NCBI GenBank assembly: GCA_902776945.1
Contig: CACYSH010000011.1
Span: forward strand, 1 to 34,220
Length of the DNA: 34,220 nt
Direction: 5' to 3'
From: an uncultured Ruminococcus sp.
Lineage (GTDB): Bacteria; Bacillota; Clostridia; Oscillospirales; Ruminococcaceae
The translations under genes were made by a program, and so were the position numbers. Within the stretch, counting starts at the first letter, position 1; each line of letters opens with the position of its first letter. Shown piece by piece: positions 23,256 to 31,198 of the stretch. A model generated the notes under the pieces. The model searched no databases. It was not told the DNA's origin and worked only from the letters and a program-made list of their open reading frames with translations.

Positions 23256-24368
23256 ATGTATGATTATCTTATCGTCGGCGCGGGACTATTCGGGGCAGTC
23301 TGCGCAAGAGAACTAACCGACGCGAAAAAAAAAGTCCTCGTCATAGACAGGCGAAAACACATCGGCGGTAACGTTTATACCGAACGTGTCGAAGGCATAA
23401 ACGTTCACAAATACGGCGCTCATATCTTCCATACCAACAACAAAGCCGTGTGGGACTATGTGAACCGCTTCGCCGCCTTTAACCGCTATACCAACAGCCC
23501 TGTTGCCAATTACAAGGGCGAACTGTACAGCCTGCCTTTCAATATGTATACCTTCAATAAGATGTGGGGCGTTGTCACCCCCGACGAGGCGCGGCAAAAA
23601 ATAGCCGAACAGCGCCGGGAAATAACGGACGAGCCGCGTGATCTCGAAGAACAGGCGATAAGCCTTGTCGGGCGCGATATTTACGAAAGGCTCGTCAAGG
23701 GCTACACCGAAAAGCAATGGGGGCGTTCCTGCCGCGAGCTGCCCGCGTTTATCATCAAAAGGCTGCCCGTCAGGTTTACGTTTGACAATAATTATTTCAA
23801 CGCGCTTTATCAGGGCATACCGACAGGCGGATATACGCGGCTTGCCGAAAAGCTGCTTGACGGCGCGGAAGTGCGGCTCAATACCGATTATTTCGCGGAC
23901 AAAGCAGCTTTCGACGCGGCGGCGGAAAGGGTCATCTATACCGGAGCCGTTGACGAATATTTCGGCTTTTCGCTGGGGCGGCTTGAATATCGCACAGTAA
24001 GATTTGAAACGGAGCTGCTCGAAACGCCGAATTATCAGGGCAACGCGGTAATGAATTACACCGACCGCGAAACGCCGTTTACCCGCATAATCGAACATAA
24101 ATGGTTTGAATTTGGGCTTGACGAAAACGGGAACGAGCTGCCGAAAACCGTTATTTCAAGGGAATACAGCAAGGAATTTGCGCCGGGCGACGAGCCTTTT
24201 TATCCCGTGAACGACGAAAAAAACAGCGCACTGTATGCTAAATACAAGGCGCTTGCGGAACAGGAAAAGCGCGTGATCTTCGGCGGCAGGCTCGGTCAAT
24301 ACAAGTATTACGATATGGATGCGGTGATCGCGGCGGCGCTCGAATGCGTAAAAAAGGAGCTTGGCTGA
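23256..24368 (+). CDS. glf: UDP-galactopyranose mutase
   Basis: A 370-aa flavoenzyme that interconverts UDP-galactopyranose and UDP-galactofuranose, the donor for galactofuranose in surface glycans. It shows the FAD motif GAGLFGAV (8-15), DRRKHIGGN, YGAHIFHTNN, the Trp-containing substrate segment TEKQWGR and the conserved TRIIEHKWFE. Length is standard. AGAGGTG lies about 13 nt before the ATG. It is the first gene of the right arm, directly followed (1 bp) by the DUF4422 gene and a GlfT-like transferase, which supports a galactofuranose-containing polymer. Confidence 0.96.
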   Translation: MYDYLIVGAGLFGAVCARELTDAKKKVLVIDRRKHIGGNVYTERVEGINVHKYGAHIFHTNNKAVWDYVNRFAAFNRYTNSPVANYKGELYSLPFNMYTFNKMWGVVTPDEARQKIAEQRREITDEPRDLEEQAISLVGRDIYERLVKGYTEKQWGRSCRELPAFIIKRLPVRFTFDNNYFNALYQGIPTGGYTRLAEKLLDGAEVRLNTDYFADKAAFDAAAERVIYTGAVDEYFGFSLGRLEYRTVRFETELLETPNYQGNAVMNYTDRETPFTRIIEHKWFEFGLDENGNELPKTVISREYSKEFAPGDEPFYPVNDEKNSALYAKYKALAEQEKRVIFGGRLGQYKYYDMDAVIAAALECVKKELG

Positions 24369-24369
24369 C

Positions 24370-25128
24370 ATGGATATAAAAATAATTGTCGCGGCGCACA
24401 AGCCGTACCGTATGCCGCAGGAAAAAATATATCTGCCTGTCCATGTCGGCGCGGAGGGAAAGGAAAGCATCGGCTTTACTCCCGACAATACGGGCGAGAA
24501 CATCAGCGCTAAAAACGCCAATTACTGCGAGCTTACGGGGCTTTATTGGGCTTGGAAAAATCTTGATGCGGAATATGTCGGGCTTGTTCATTACAGACGG
24601 CATTTTTCAGACGGGCGGCTTTTCGGCGATAAATGGGAAAGAATAATCTCAGGCAGGGAGCTTGAAAATAAGCTCTCCGATTGCTCCGTGCTTCTGCCAA
24701 AGCCCCGCGATTACTGGATAGAAACGAATTATTCGCAGTACGCCCACGCTCACCACGCCGCCGACCTTGACACGGTGCGGGAAATACTCGCCGAAAAATG
24801 CCCGCGCTGTCTTGCGGCATGGGACAAGGTTATGAAGCTCACCGTCGGACACCGCTTTAATATGTTCGTAATGAAGAAAAATTATTTCGATAATTACTGT
24901 AAATGGCTGTTTGCGGTGCTTTTTGAGCTTGAAAAGCGGCTCGACACAAGCGGTTACAGTCAGAACGACTCCCGCGTTTTCGGCTTTGTGAGCGAACGTC
25001 TGCTTGATGTGTGGCTCATCACCAACCGCGTTAAATACAAAGATATTCCTTATGTCTTCATGGAAAATCAGAACTGGCTCATAAAGGGCGGAAAATTCGT
25101 TATGAGAAAGCTGGGGTGCGGCAAATGA
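24370..25128 (+). CDS. DUF4422 family putative glycosyltransferase
   Basis: A 252-aa protein of the DUF4422 family, often found in capsule and exopolysaccharide loci and presumed to be a glycosyltransferase. Typical features are the start DIKIIVAAHKPYRMP, YCELTGLYWAWKN, YVGLVHYRRHF (about 74-84), and GHRFNMFVMKK later. There is no signal peptide or membrane segment. The ATG at 24370 has GGAG about 10 nt upstream inside glf, and the stop overlaps the next gene as ATGA, indicating coupling. Donor and acceptor are unknown. Confidence 0.85.
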   Translation: MDIKIIVAAHKPYRMPQEKIYLPVHVGAEGKESIGFTPDNTGENISAKNANYCELTGLYWAWKNLDAEYVGLVHYRRHFSDGRLFGDKWERIISGRELENKLSDCSVLLPKPRDYWIETNYSQYAHAHHAADLDTVREILAEKCPRCLAAWDKVMKLTVGHRFNMFVMKKNYFDNYCKWLFAVLFELEKRLDTSGYSQNDSRVFGFVSERLLDVWLITNRVKYKDIPYVFMENQNWLIKGGKFVMRKLGCGK

Positions 25129-26033
25129 AAAGCAGTAATAAAAAGCCCGTTGCGGCGGTGGTCGTTACCTATAACCGCCGTGAGCTTTTGCTTAACAATA
25201 TAGGCTGTCTTCTGCGGCAGACGTTCGGGAAATATCTCGACATAATAATAATAGACAATGCCAGCACCGACGGCACGGCGGAGGCGCTGAAAGAATACGC
25301 AGATAACGGCAGTATAATATATATAAATACAGGGGCGAATTTAGGCGGCGCGGGCGGCTTTCATTTCGGAATGAAGTACGCCGCAGAAAACGGATATAAA
25401 TACGTCTGGGTCATGGACGACGACTGTTTTCCTCAGCCGGACACGCTTGAAGAGCTTTGCCGTTTCGGAAAAAAGCTCAAAGGGCGGTTCGGTTTCCTTT
25501 CAAGTAAGGTCGTTTGGAAAGACGGCAGTATCTGCAAAATGAACGTTCAAAAAGAGACTAAGTGGAAGCGGCTGAAGGACTTTGACAAGCCGGCGCGGGT
25601 GCAGTATGCCTCGTTCGTGTCGCTTTTCATGAGGACTGATATTATTAAAAGGCTCGGTCTGCCGTATAAGGAATTTTTTATATGGTCGGACGACTGGGAG
25701 TATACGCGGAGAATATCCAGGCGGACAAAGTGCTATTATGTGCCGTCGAGCGTTGTTCATCATTTCAGTAAGGCGAACGTCGGGGCGGATATTGTTTCCG
25801 CAGACGCGGGGGCGCTCGGAAGGTTTGAATATCTTTACAGAAACGATGTCGTTCTGTACCGTCAGGACGGTTTTGACGGATTTATGTATCTGATGATAAG
25901 GGACGCGGCGCACATCATGCGCATACTGCTAAAGTCCGGAAACAAAAAAGAAAAAATAGCCCTGATACTGCGCAGCACGCTGAAAGGTATAAAATTCAAG
26001 CCTGCAATAAGTTATATTGAACGACAGGAGTAA
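25125..26033 (+). CDS. GT2 glycosyltransferase, probable galactofuranosyltransferase
   Basis: A 302-aa family 2 glycosyltransferase with a GT-A fold. N-terminal VVVTYNRRELL, nucleotide-binding IIIDNASTDGT, metal-binding DDD (98-100) in VWVMDDDCFP, and a distal FFIWSDDWEYTRR where the catalytic base is expected. The pattern NLGGAGGFHFGMKYA plus MDDDC is typical of the GlfT2/RfbF-like branch that uses UDP-galactofuranose, in agreement with glf two genes upstream. ATG at 25125 overlaps the DUF4422 stop by 4 nt; an in-frame GTG at 25116 is an alternative. Specificity is inferred. Confidence 0.88.
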   Translation: MKSSNKKPVAAVVVTYNRRELLLNNIGCLLRQTFGKYLDIIIIDNASTDGTAEALKEYADNGSIIYINTGANLGGAGGFHFGMKYAAENGYKYVWVMDDDCFPQPDTLEELCRFGKKLKGRFGFLSSKVVWKDGSICKMNVQKETKWKRLKDFDKPARVQYASFVSLFMRTDIIKRLGLPYKEFFIWSDDWEYTRRISRRTKCYYVPSSVVHHFSKANVGADIVSADAGALGRFEYLYRNDVVLYRQDGFDGFMYLMIRDAAHIMRILLKSGNKKEKIALILRSTLKGIKFKPAISYIERQE

Positions 26034-26037
26034 AATA

Positions 26038-27018
26038 ATGGTTTCTGTAATTATTCCGGTTTACAATGTTGAACAATACATACGCCAATGTATTGACAGC
26101 GCCATAGATCAGACATATAAGGACATAGAAATAATACTTGTTGACGACGGCTCAACGGACAACAGCGGCACGATCTGCGATGAATATGCCGAAAGAGACA
26201 GACGAATTAAGGTTATCCACAAGAAAAACGGAGGGCTTTCGGACGCAAGGAACGCAGGAATGAATATTGCCCGCGGTAAATATATCTATTTTCTTGACAG
26301 CGATGATTACATTAAAAAAAATGCTTTGGAAGAGCTTGTTTCATTTTCTGAAAAAGAACAGGCAGAAATAGTCAGTTTTAGTGTGTGGATGTTCTCTGAT
26401 GATAAGAATTTATATATGCCTCCTCAGCGAAGGCTTATCAAGTATCCTTCCGCCAATGGAGCAAAGCATATCATACAATTGTTCAAAAATGAAAAGCGTT
26501 GGTTCCCGGGGGCGCAAACAAGCCTTTTCCGCGCTGATTATCTGAAAAAAGAACATTTGAGCTTCAAAAAGGGTATTCATTACGAAGATCTGCTTTTCTC
26601 GGGGATAGCATATATCCGCGCCGAAAGGGTCAGCAATCTGTGCAGCTATCTGTATTATTACAGACAGCGCAGCGATTCAATAATGCGCAAATCATACACC
26701 ATAAACGATCTCAGAAGTTATTGCGAGTGTATAAAAGGCTTTACAGCCGAAAAAAAGAAATGTACAGATGACCCTGTTAAAACAGAAGCGCTTGACCGCC
26801 TGACAGTGTTTGCTTCGGACAGATTTATAAATACCTATGCCCAAATGAAAGAATGTGACCGCAAAGGGGCGGAACGATATATCGGGTATGTGCTTCGTGC
26901 GCTGTCGAGTGTAAAAAGCGTTCGCTGTGAAACAGTAAAGATAAAGCTCACATTTCCCGGGATATACAGCATTATCAGGAAAATTTTGCTGCCTTTAAAA
27001 AGAGCGTTATTCGGTTGA
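26038..27018 (+). CDS. GT2 glycosyltransferase (EpsJ/CpsJ-like)
   Basis: A 326-aa inverting GT-A enzyme. It starts MVSVIIPVYNVEQYIRQC and has ILVDDGSTDNSG, GLSDARNAGM, the DxD-type motif FLDSDDY, and a downstream IHYEDLLF segment with the probable catalytic acidic residues. A short basic, hydrophobic C-terminus may touch the membrane. AGGAG lies 8 nt before the ATG and only 4 bp separate it from the previous stop; a TTG at 26017 is less likely. The gene looks more AT-rich than those before it. A terminator follows at 27047-27070, so it closes the glf transcript. Confidence 0.88.
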   Translation: MVSVIIPVYNVEQYIRQCIDSAIDQTYKDIEIILVDDGSTDNSGTICDEYAERDRRIKVIHKKNGGLSDARNAGMNIARGKYIYFLDSDDYIKKNALEELVSFSEKEQAEIVSFSVWMFSDDKNLYMPPQRRLIKYPSANGAKHIIQLFKNEKRWFPGAQTSLFRADYLKKEHLSFKKGIHYEDLLFSGIAYIRAERVSNLCSYLYYYRQRSDSIMRKSYTINDLRSYCECIKGFTAEKKKCTDDPVKTEALDRLTVFASDRFINTYAQMKECDRKGAERYIGYVLRALSSVKSVRCETVKIKLTFPGIYSIIRKILLPLKRALFG

Positions 27019-27046
27019 TTTGAATAGTTGTAAACGTCGGAATAAA

Positions 27047-27070
27047 TTGCACAGAGCGTGCAAATTTTTT
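27047..27070 (+). terminator. Rho-independent terminator of the glf operon
   Basis: TTGCAC (27047-27052) and GTGCAA (27058-27063) form a stem followed by A and six Ts (27065-27070), 29 bp after the GT2 stop. Short stem but classic shape. Confidence 0.65.
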
Positions 27071-27190
27071 CACAATAGGGCAGGATTTGCGGGCAAACGG
27101 GCGGGAGTAAGCCACTGCCTTACAAGTCTCATTTATAGGATAAATGTCGTTTACTGTAATTTTTTTCAAGCCTGATGAAAGGAGCAGATA

Positions 27191-28342
27191 ATGAAAAAAA
27201 ATGGATACTATATATATTGCCAACAAACGTCAAACGGTACGCCGCTGCCCGGTGTCATAGAGAAAATTGATCTTCAAAACAGCCTTTTCAGTAACTGTTT
27301 TGATATGTATAACATAACTCTTCAATATAAAACCAACAAGCTCGCCAAAAGACTGCTGCCCGGTTCACAATTGTTTTACTGGAACGAGGCTTTTAAACAG
27401 CTCAGAGAGCCTGCGTTTATTTATATCAGAAAGCCTTGGGCAGACAGCGGAATGGTTGATTTTCTCAGGCAGGTCAGATCAAAATACCCTAAAACAATTA
27501 TCATTATCGAAATTCCTACCTATCCTTACGACAAAGAGTACTTTTCAAACCCGATAAATTACACTTTGTTTTTAAAAGACTATCTCAGCCGAAGGCAGTT
27601 TCCGCAGTATGTTGACAGGATAGTTACATACAGCAGAGATGACAGGATTTTCGGAGTAAAAACGATACCGATCATGAACGGTATAGATGTCGGCAGCATA
27701 AAGCCTCGTGAGCCGAAAGCTGTTTCCGATGAAATACGGCTGCTGGCAGTAGCTTCCTTTCAAAGCTCTCACGGCTATGAACGAGTGATACGCGGTCTAA
27801 GCGAATATTACAGCTCGGGCGGGAAAAGAAAGATCTTTATCGACTTTGTAGGCGGAGGAGAAACTCTTGAGGAATACCGACAACTGACAAAGGAGCTTGG
27901 TCTGACGAAGCATATAGTATTTCACGGACTTAAATATGGAGATGAAAAGCGTCCTTTTTACGACAATGCCGATATTGGTCTCGGAGTTTTCGGCGGATAC
28001 AAGAATAATATATTTCTTTCTTCTGCGCTGAAAACGAGAGAATATCTGGCATACGGTCTCCCGATAGCAAGCGGCATAAATGAAGATATTTTTCAAAAAT
28101 CTCCGTCGCCGTATTTTATCCGTTACCGCAATTGTCCGGAACCGACAGATATAAACAGGCTGATAAAATTTTATGATAAATGTTATAAAAGCGGCAAAAG
28201 CTATAAGCAGGTTATTGAAGATATTTACGGCTATGCGGAACGAAATGCGGATATAAAGACGACATTTGAACCTGTGATCCGCTATATTTTAAAAACTGTG
28301 GATAAACGAAATTCATATAAAGCAACAACCCACGCAAAGTGA
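27191..28342 (+). CDS. Glycosyltransferase, GT-B fold (GT4-like)
   Basis: A 383-aa glycosyltransferase. The N-terminal half is divergent (starts MKKNGYYIYCQQ). The C-terminal donor half has RLLAVASFQSSHGYERVI, FVGGGETLEEY, IVFHGLKYGDEK, and ALKTREYLAYGLPIASG, the region where GT4 retaining enzymes bind the sugar nucleotide. AAAGGAG precedes the ATG by 7 nt. The last codons (for THAK) and the stop fall inside a copy of the CGCAAAGTGA repeat, so the natural C-terminus may have been altered by repeat insertion. The gene is visibly AT-rich compared with flanking genes, possibly acquired separately. It is isolated by a terminator upstream. Confidence 0.82.
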   Translation: MKKNGYYIYCQQTSNGTPLPGVIEKIDLQNSLFSNCFDMYNITLQYKTNKLAKRLLPGSQLFYWNEAFKQLREPAFIYIRKPWADSGMVDFLRQVRSKYPKTIIIIEIPTYPYDKEYFSNPINYTLFLKDYLSRRQFPQYVDRIVTYSRDDRIFGVKTIPIMNGIDVGSIKPREPKAVSDEIRLLAVASFQSSHGYERVIRGLSEYYSSGGKRKIFIDFVGGGETLEEYRQLTKELGLTKHIVFHGLKYGDEKRPFYDNADIGLGVFGGYKNNIFLSSALKTREYLAYGLPIASGINEDIFQKSPSPYFIRYRNCPEPTDINRLIKFYDKCYKSGKSYKQVIEDIYGYAERNADIKTTFEPVIRYILKTVDKRNSYKATTHAK

Positions 28343-28360
28343 TGGCATTTATACTTTGCG
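28333..28360. repeat. Truncated copy (F) of the CGCAAAGTGA palindrome
   Basis: Perfect 8-bp arms CGCAAAGT (28333-28340) and ACTTTGCG (28353-28360) around a 12-bp loop. It overlaps the stop codon of the preceding glycosyltransferase gene. No T-run follows, so read-through into the next operon is possible. Confidence 0.6.
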
Positions 28361-28364
28361 CAAT

Positions 28365-28393
28365 TTGACGGTATTGCCCATTTATAGTATAAA
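28365..28393 (+). promoter_or_regulatory. Possible promoter of the wbp-like operon
   Basis: TTGACG (28365-28370), 17 bp ending in CATTTATAG, TATAAA (28388-28393). It nearly repeats the site before the DXS-like gene. A start about 7 nt past the -10 would fall on the ribosome site CGGAGG (28397-28402), so the leader would be extremely short; this lowers confidence. Confidence 0.4.
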
Positions 28394-28411
28394 TTACGGA
28401 GGATAAATAAA

Positions 28412-29485
28412 ATGAAATACGCCCTCATAGGCTGCGGGAGAATATCCCCGAACCACATTGCCGCCGCAAAGGCGAACGGGCTTGAATTTGTTGCGCTCTG
28501 CGACATCGACCCGAAAAATATGCACGACAAGATCGTTAAATTCGACCTTGACGGCGTGCGTACCTATACCGATTACCGGGAAATGCTCGAAAAGGAAAGA
28601 CCCGAGCTTGTCGCCGTAACTACCGAATCGGGCAGACACGCCGCAGTAGCGCTCGACTGCATCGACGCGGGCTGCAATGTCATCATAGAAAAGCCGATAG
28701 CTCTTTCTCTTGCCGACGCTGACGAGATAATCAGGCGCGGAAAAGAAAAGGGCGTAAAGGTCTGTGCGAATCATCAGAACCGTTTCAACAAATCGGTGCA
28801 GAAAATACGCGAGGCTATCGAAAAGGAGCGCTTCGGAAAAATGCTTCACGGTACGGCGCATATCCGCTGGCACCGCGACTGGGAGTATTATTCCCGCGCA
28901 AAATGGCGCGGCACATGGGAGCAGGACGGCGGCGCTCTGATGAATCAGTGCATACACAATATTGATCTGCTGCGCTGGATGATGGGCGGCGAGATCGACT
29001 GCGTTATGGGCATGACGGATAACCTGTGTCATGATTATATTGAAGCTGAGGACATCGGCATAGCCATGATCAGATTTAAAAACGGGGCTTACGGCATTGT
29101 CGAAGGCACAACTAACGTTTATCCCGTAAACCTGGAGGAAACGCTTTATCTTTTCGGCGAAAAGGGAACCGTCAAGGCGGGCGGTATTTCGGATAATATA
29201 ATCGAGGAATGGCGCTTTGCCGATATGCTCGACGACCCCGCAGAGGTAAAGGCGACCTACGGCGAGAATCCTCCGAACGTCTACGGCTACGGACACACTC
29301 CGCTTTATGCCGATATGATAGACGCGATAGAAAACGACCGCGAGCCGTACGTCACCGCAGAGGACGGCAGACAGGCGCTTGAACTGGTGCTTGCTATCTA
29401 CAAATCGGCAGCCGAAGGCAGACCCGTAAAGCTGCCGCTCGCGGACTGCTCGACAATGGATTTTGTCGGGAGGTTCAGAAAATGA
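28412..29485 (+). CDS. wbpB: UDP-GlcNAcA 3-dehydrogenase (Gfo/Idh/MocA family, WbpB/WlbA-like)
   Basis: A 357-aa NAD-dependent oxidoreductase expected to oxidise C3 of UDP-N-acetylglucosaminuronic acid. The Rossmann motif is LIGCGRISPNH (5-15), the family lysine lies in EKP (93-95), and NQCIHNIDLLRWMMGG supplies the conserved His region. Length and the RWHRDWEYYSRAKWRGTW segment match WlbA/WbpB. In the known pathway WbpB recycles its NAD+ with 2-oxoglutarate and works coupled to the aminotransferase WbpE, present two genes downstream. GGAGG precedes the ATG. The stop overlaps the next start as ATGA. Confidence 0.9.
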   Translation: MKYALIGCGRISPNHIAAAKANGLEFVALCDIDPKNMHDKIVKFDLDGVRTYTDYREMLEKERPELVAVTTESGRHAAVALDCIDAGCNVIIEKPIALSLADADEIIRRGKEKGVKVCANHQNRFNKSVQKIREAIEKERFGKMLHGTAHIRWHRDWEYYSRAKWRGTWEQDGGALMNQCIHNIDLLRWMMGGEIDCVMGMTDNLCHDYIEAEDIGIAMIRFKNGAYGIVEGTTNVYPVNLEETLYLFGEKGTVKAGGISDNIIEEWRFADMLDDPAEVKATYGENPPNVYGYGHTPLYADMIDAIENDREPYVTAEDGRQALELVLAIYKSAAEGRPVKLPLADCSTMDFVGRFRK

Positions 29486-30066
29486 GCAATGACTATTTCG
29501 TTCACGAAAGCAGCTATATCGACGACGGCGCGGTTATCGGCAGCGGTACTAAGATATGGCATTTCTGCCATATACAAAGCGGCGCGGTCATCGGCGAGGG
29601 CTGTTCGCTCGGACAAAACGTCAATATTTCGAAAAACGTAAAGATCGGCAGCGGCGTAAAGATACAGAACAATGTTTCGGTATATGAGGGAGTTGAACTG
29701 GGGGACTATGTTTTCTGCGGTCCTTCCTGCGTGTTTACGAACGACCTCACCCCGAGAGCAAAATATCCGAAAGGCTCCGCCGGGTATAAAAAAACGCTTG
29801 TCGGAACGGGGGCGAGCATCGGCGCAAATGCAACAATAGTCTGCGGTCATACCATTGGAGAATGGGCGCTGATAGGCGCGGGGGCGGTCGTTGCTTCCGA
29901 TGTTCCCGCTCATGCGCTTATGCTGGGCGTTCCCGCAAGACAGGCGGGCTGGGTCTGCGAATGCGGACAGGTGCTTGACAACGAGCTTTCCTGTCCCGAC
30001 TGCGGCAGAAGGTACGAAAAGACTGCCAATACCATAACCGAGGTGAAACAAAATGGAATTTCGTGA
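29482..30066 (+). CDS. wbpD: UDP-2-acetamido-3-amino-glucuronate N-acetyltransferase (WbpD/WlbB-like)
   Basis: A 194-aa left-handed beta-helix acetyltransferase that should acetylate the 3-amino group using acetyl-CoA. Hexapeptide repeats run from about residue 5 to 150; FTNDLTPRA (85-93) is the expected active-site loop. The C-terminus carries a possible zinc ribbon with Cys159, Cys161, Cys171 and Cys174 (CECG and CPDCG). I do not recall this tail in the short Pseudomonas enzyme, so it may be lineage-specific. Overlaps wbpB by 4 nt and the aminotransferase by 14 nt, which indicates tight coupling. Confidence 0.9.
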   Translation: MSNDYFVHESSYIDDGAVIGSGTKIWHFCHIQSGAVIGEGCSLGQNVNISKNVKIGSGVKIQNNVSVYEGVELGDYVFCGPSCVFTNDLTPRAKYPKGSAGYKKTLVGTGASIGANATIVCGHTIGEWALIGAGAVVASDVPAHALMLGVPARQAGWVCECGQVLDNELSCPDCGRRYEKTANTITEVKQNGIS

Positions 30067-31183
30067 CCTGAAAAAGCAGTACGCCGTACTGAAAGATGAC
30101 ATTGACAAAAGCATAGCGGAGATCTGCACATCGGCGCATTTCATATCGGGCGGACAGGTGAAGGAGCTTGAACGTCAGCTTGCGGAGTATGTCGGCGTAA
30201 AGCACTGTATAACCTGCGCCAACGGCACCGACGCTCTTACACTTGCGCTGAAAGCGTGGGGGACAGGCAGGGGCAACGCGGTTTTCGTTCCGGATTTCAC
30301 TTTCTTTTCCACGGGGGAATGCCCCGCCGCCGAAGGCGCTGTGCCTGTCTTTGTCGATGTGGACGAACACACCTTCAATATTGACCCCGACAAGCTGGAA
30401 CAGGCAATAATCAGAGTAAAGAGCGAGGGAAAATACATTCCCCGCGTTGTGGCGGCGGTCGATCTTTTCGGGCTGCCTGCCGATTATCGGCGTATAAAGG
30501 CGATATGCGAAAAATACGGGCTTTTGCTTCTGGAGGACGGCGCTCAGGGTTTCGGCGGGTCGTTAAACGGTAAAATGGCTTGCAGCTTCGGTGATATTTC
30601 GACAACGAGCTTTTTCCCCGCAAAGCCGCTCGGCTGCTACGGCGACGGCGGCGCGGTCTTTACCGATAATGACGAATTGGCGGCTGTTGTCAGGAGCCTT
30701 GCAGTACACGGCAAGAACGCCGAAAACAAATACGACAATATCCGCATCGGCATGAACAGCCGACTTGATACCATTCAGGCGGCTGTTTTGCAAGTCAAGC
30801 TGAAAGCGTTTCGGGAATATGAGCTTGACAGCGTGAATAAAGCCGCCGCGATGTATAACGAGGCTCTTGAAAATACTGGGCTTGTTCTGCCGGCGGTGGG
30901 TGAGGGGTTTGTCAGCAGCTGGGCGCAGTATACGGTGCAGCTGCCGGAAAATACCGACCGGAATGCTTTGCAGACAAGGCTTAAAGAACAGGGTATACCG
31001 ACGATGATATATTACATGAGACCTATGCACACTCAGGGCGCGTTTGCGGGGACTGATAGTGAGAATGCTGATTGTCCTGTAACGGAAAAGCTGTGCGGGA
31101 GAGTTCTCAGCCTGCCGATACACCCGTATCTTACGCGGGAGGATATTGATTTCATCACCGGAGCGCTGAAAAGCGCCTTGTAA
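30053..31183 (+). CDS. wbpE: UDP-3-keto-GlcNAcA aminotransferase (DegT family, WbpE/WlbC-like)
   Basis: A 376-aa PLP aminotransferase expected to convert the 3-keto intermediate to the 3-amino sugar with glutamate. PLP lysine is Lys191 in TSFFPAKPLGCYGDGG, the motif of the WbpE/WlbC branch. EDGAQGFGG supplies the ring-nitrogen Asp, and ANGTDALTLALKAW binds the PLP phosphate. Start MEFRDLKKQY is typical. It overlaps wbpD and is followed 15 bp later by the dehydrogenase. This differs from the LegC-like aminotransferase at 19015-20205, so the locus makes two different amino sugars. Confidence 0.92.
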   Translation: MEFRDLKKQYAVLKDDIDKSIAEICTSAHFISGGQVKELERQLAEYVGVKHCITCANGTDALTLALKAWGTGRGNAVFVPDFTFFSTGECPAAEGAVPVFVDVDEHTFNIDPDKLEQAIIRVKSEGKYIPRVVAAVDLFGLPADYRRIKAICEKYGLLLLEDGAQGFGGSLNGKMACSFGDISTTSFFPAKPLGCYGDGGAVFTDNDELAAVVRSLAVHGKNAENKYDNIRIGMNSRLDTIQAAVLQVKLKAFREYELDSVNKAAAMYNEALENTGLVLPAVGEGFVSSWAQYTVQLPENTDRNALQTRLKEQGIPTMIYYMRPMHTQGAFAGTDSENADCPVTEKLCGRVLSLPIHPYLTREDIDFITGALKSAL

Positions 31184-31198
31184 GAAAGAAGGAAAAAT

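Noticed and set aside
22963..23316. 117-aa frame upstream of and overlapping glf
   Set aside because: Falls in repeat family 2, crosses the glf promoter, and shares its few similar residues with the equally spurious frame at 13927-14172.
28333..28360. Terminator after the GT4-like gene
   Set aside because: The hairpin is perfect but no T-run follows, and it overlaps the coding end; listed as a repeat instead.
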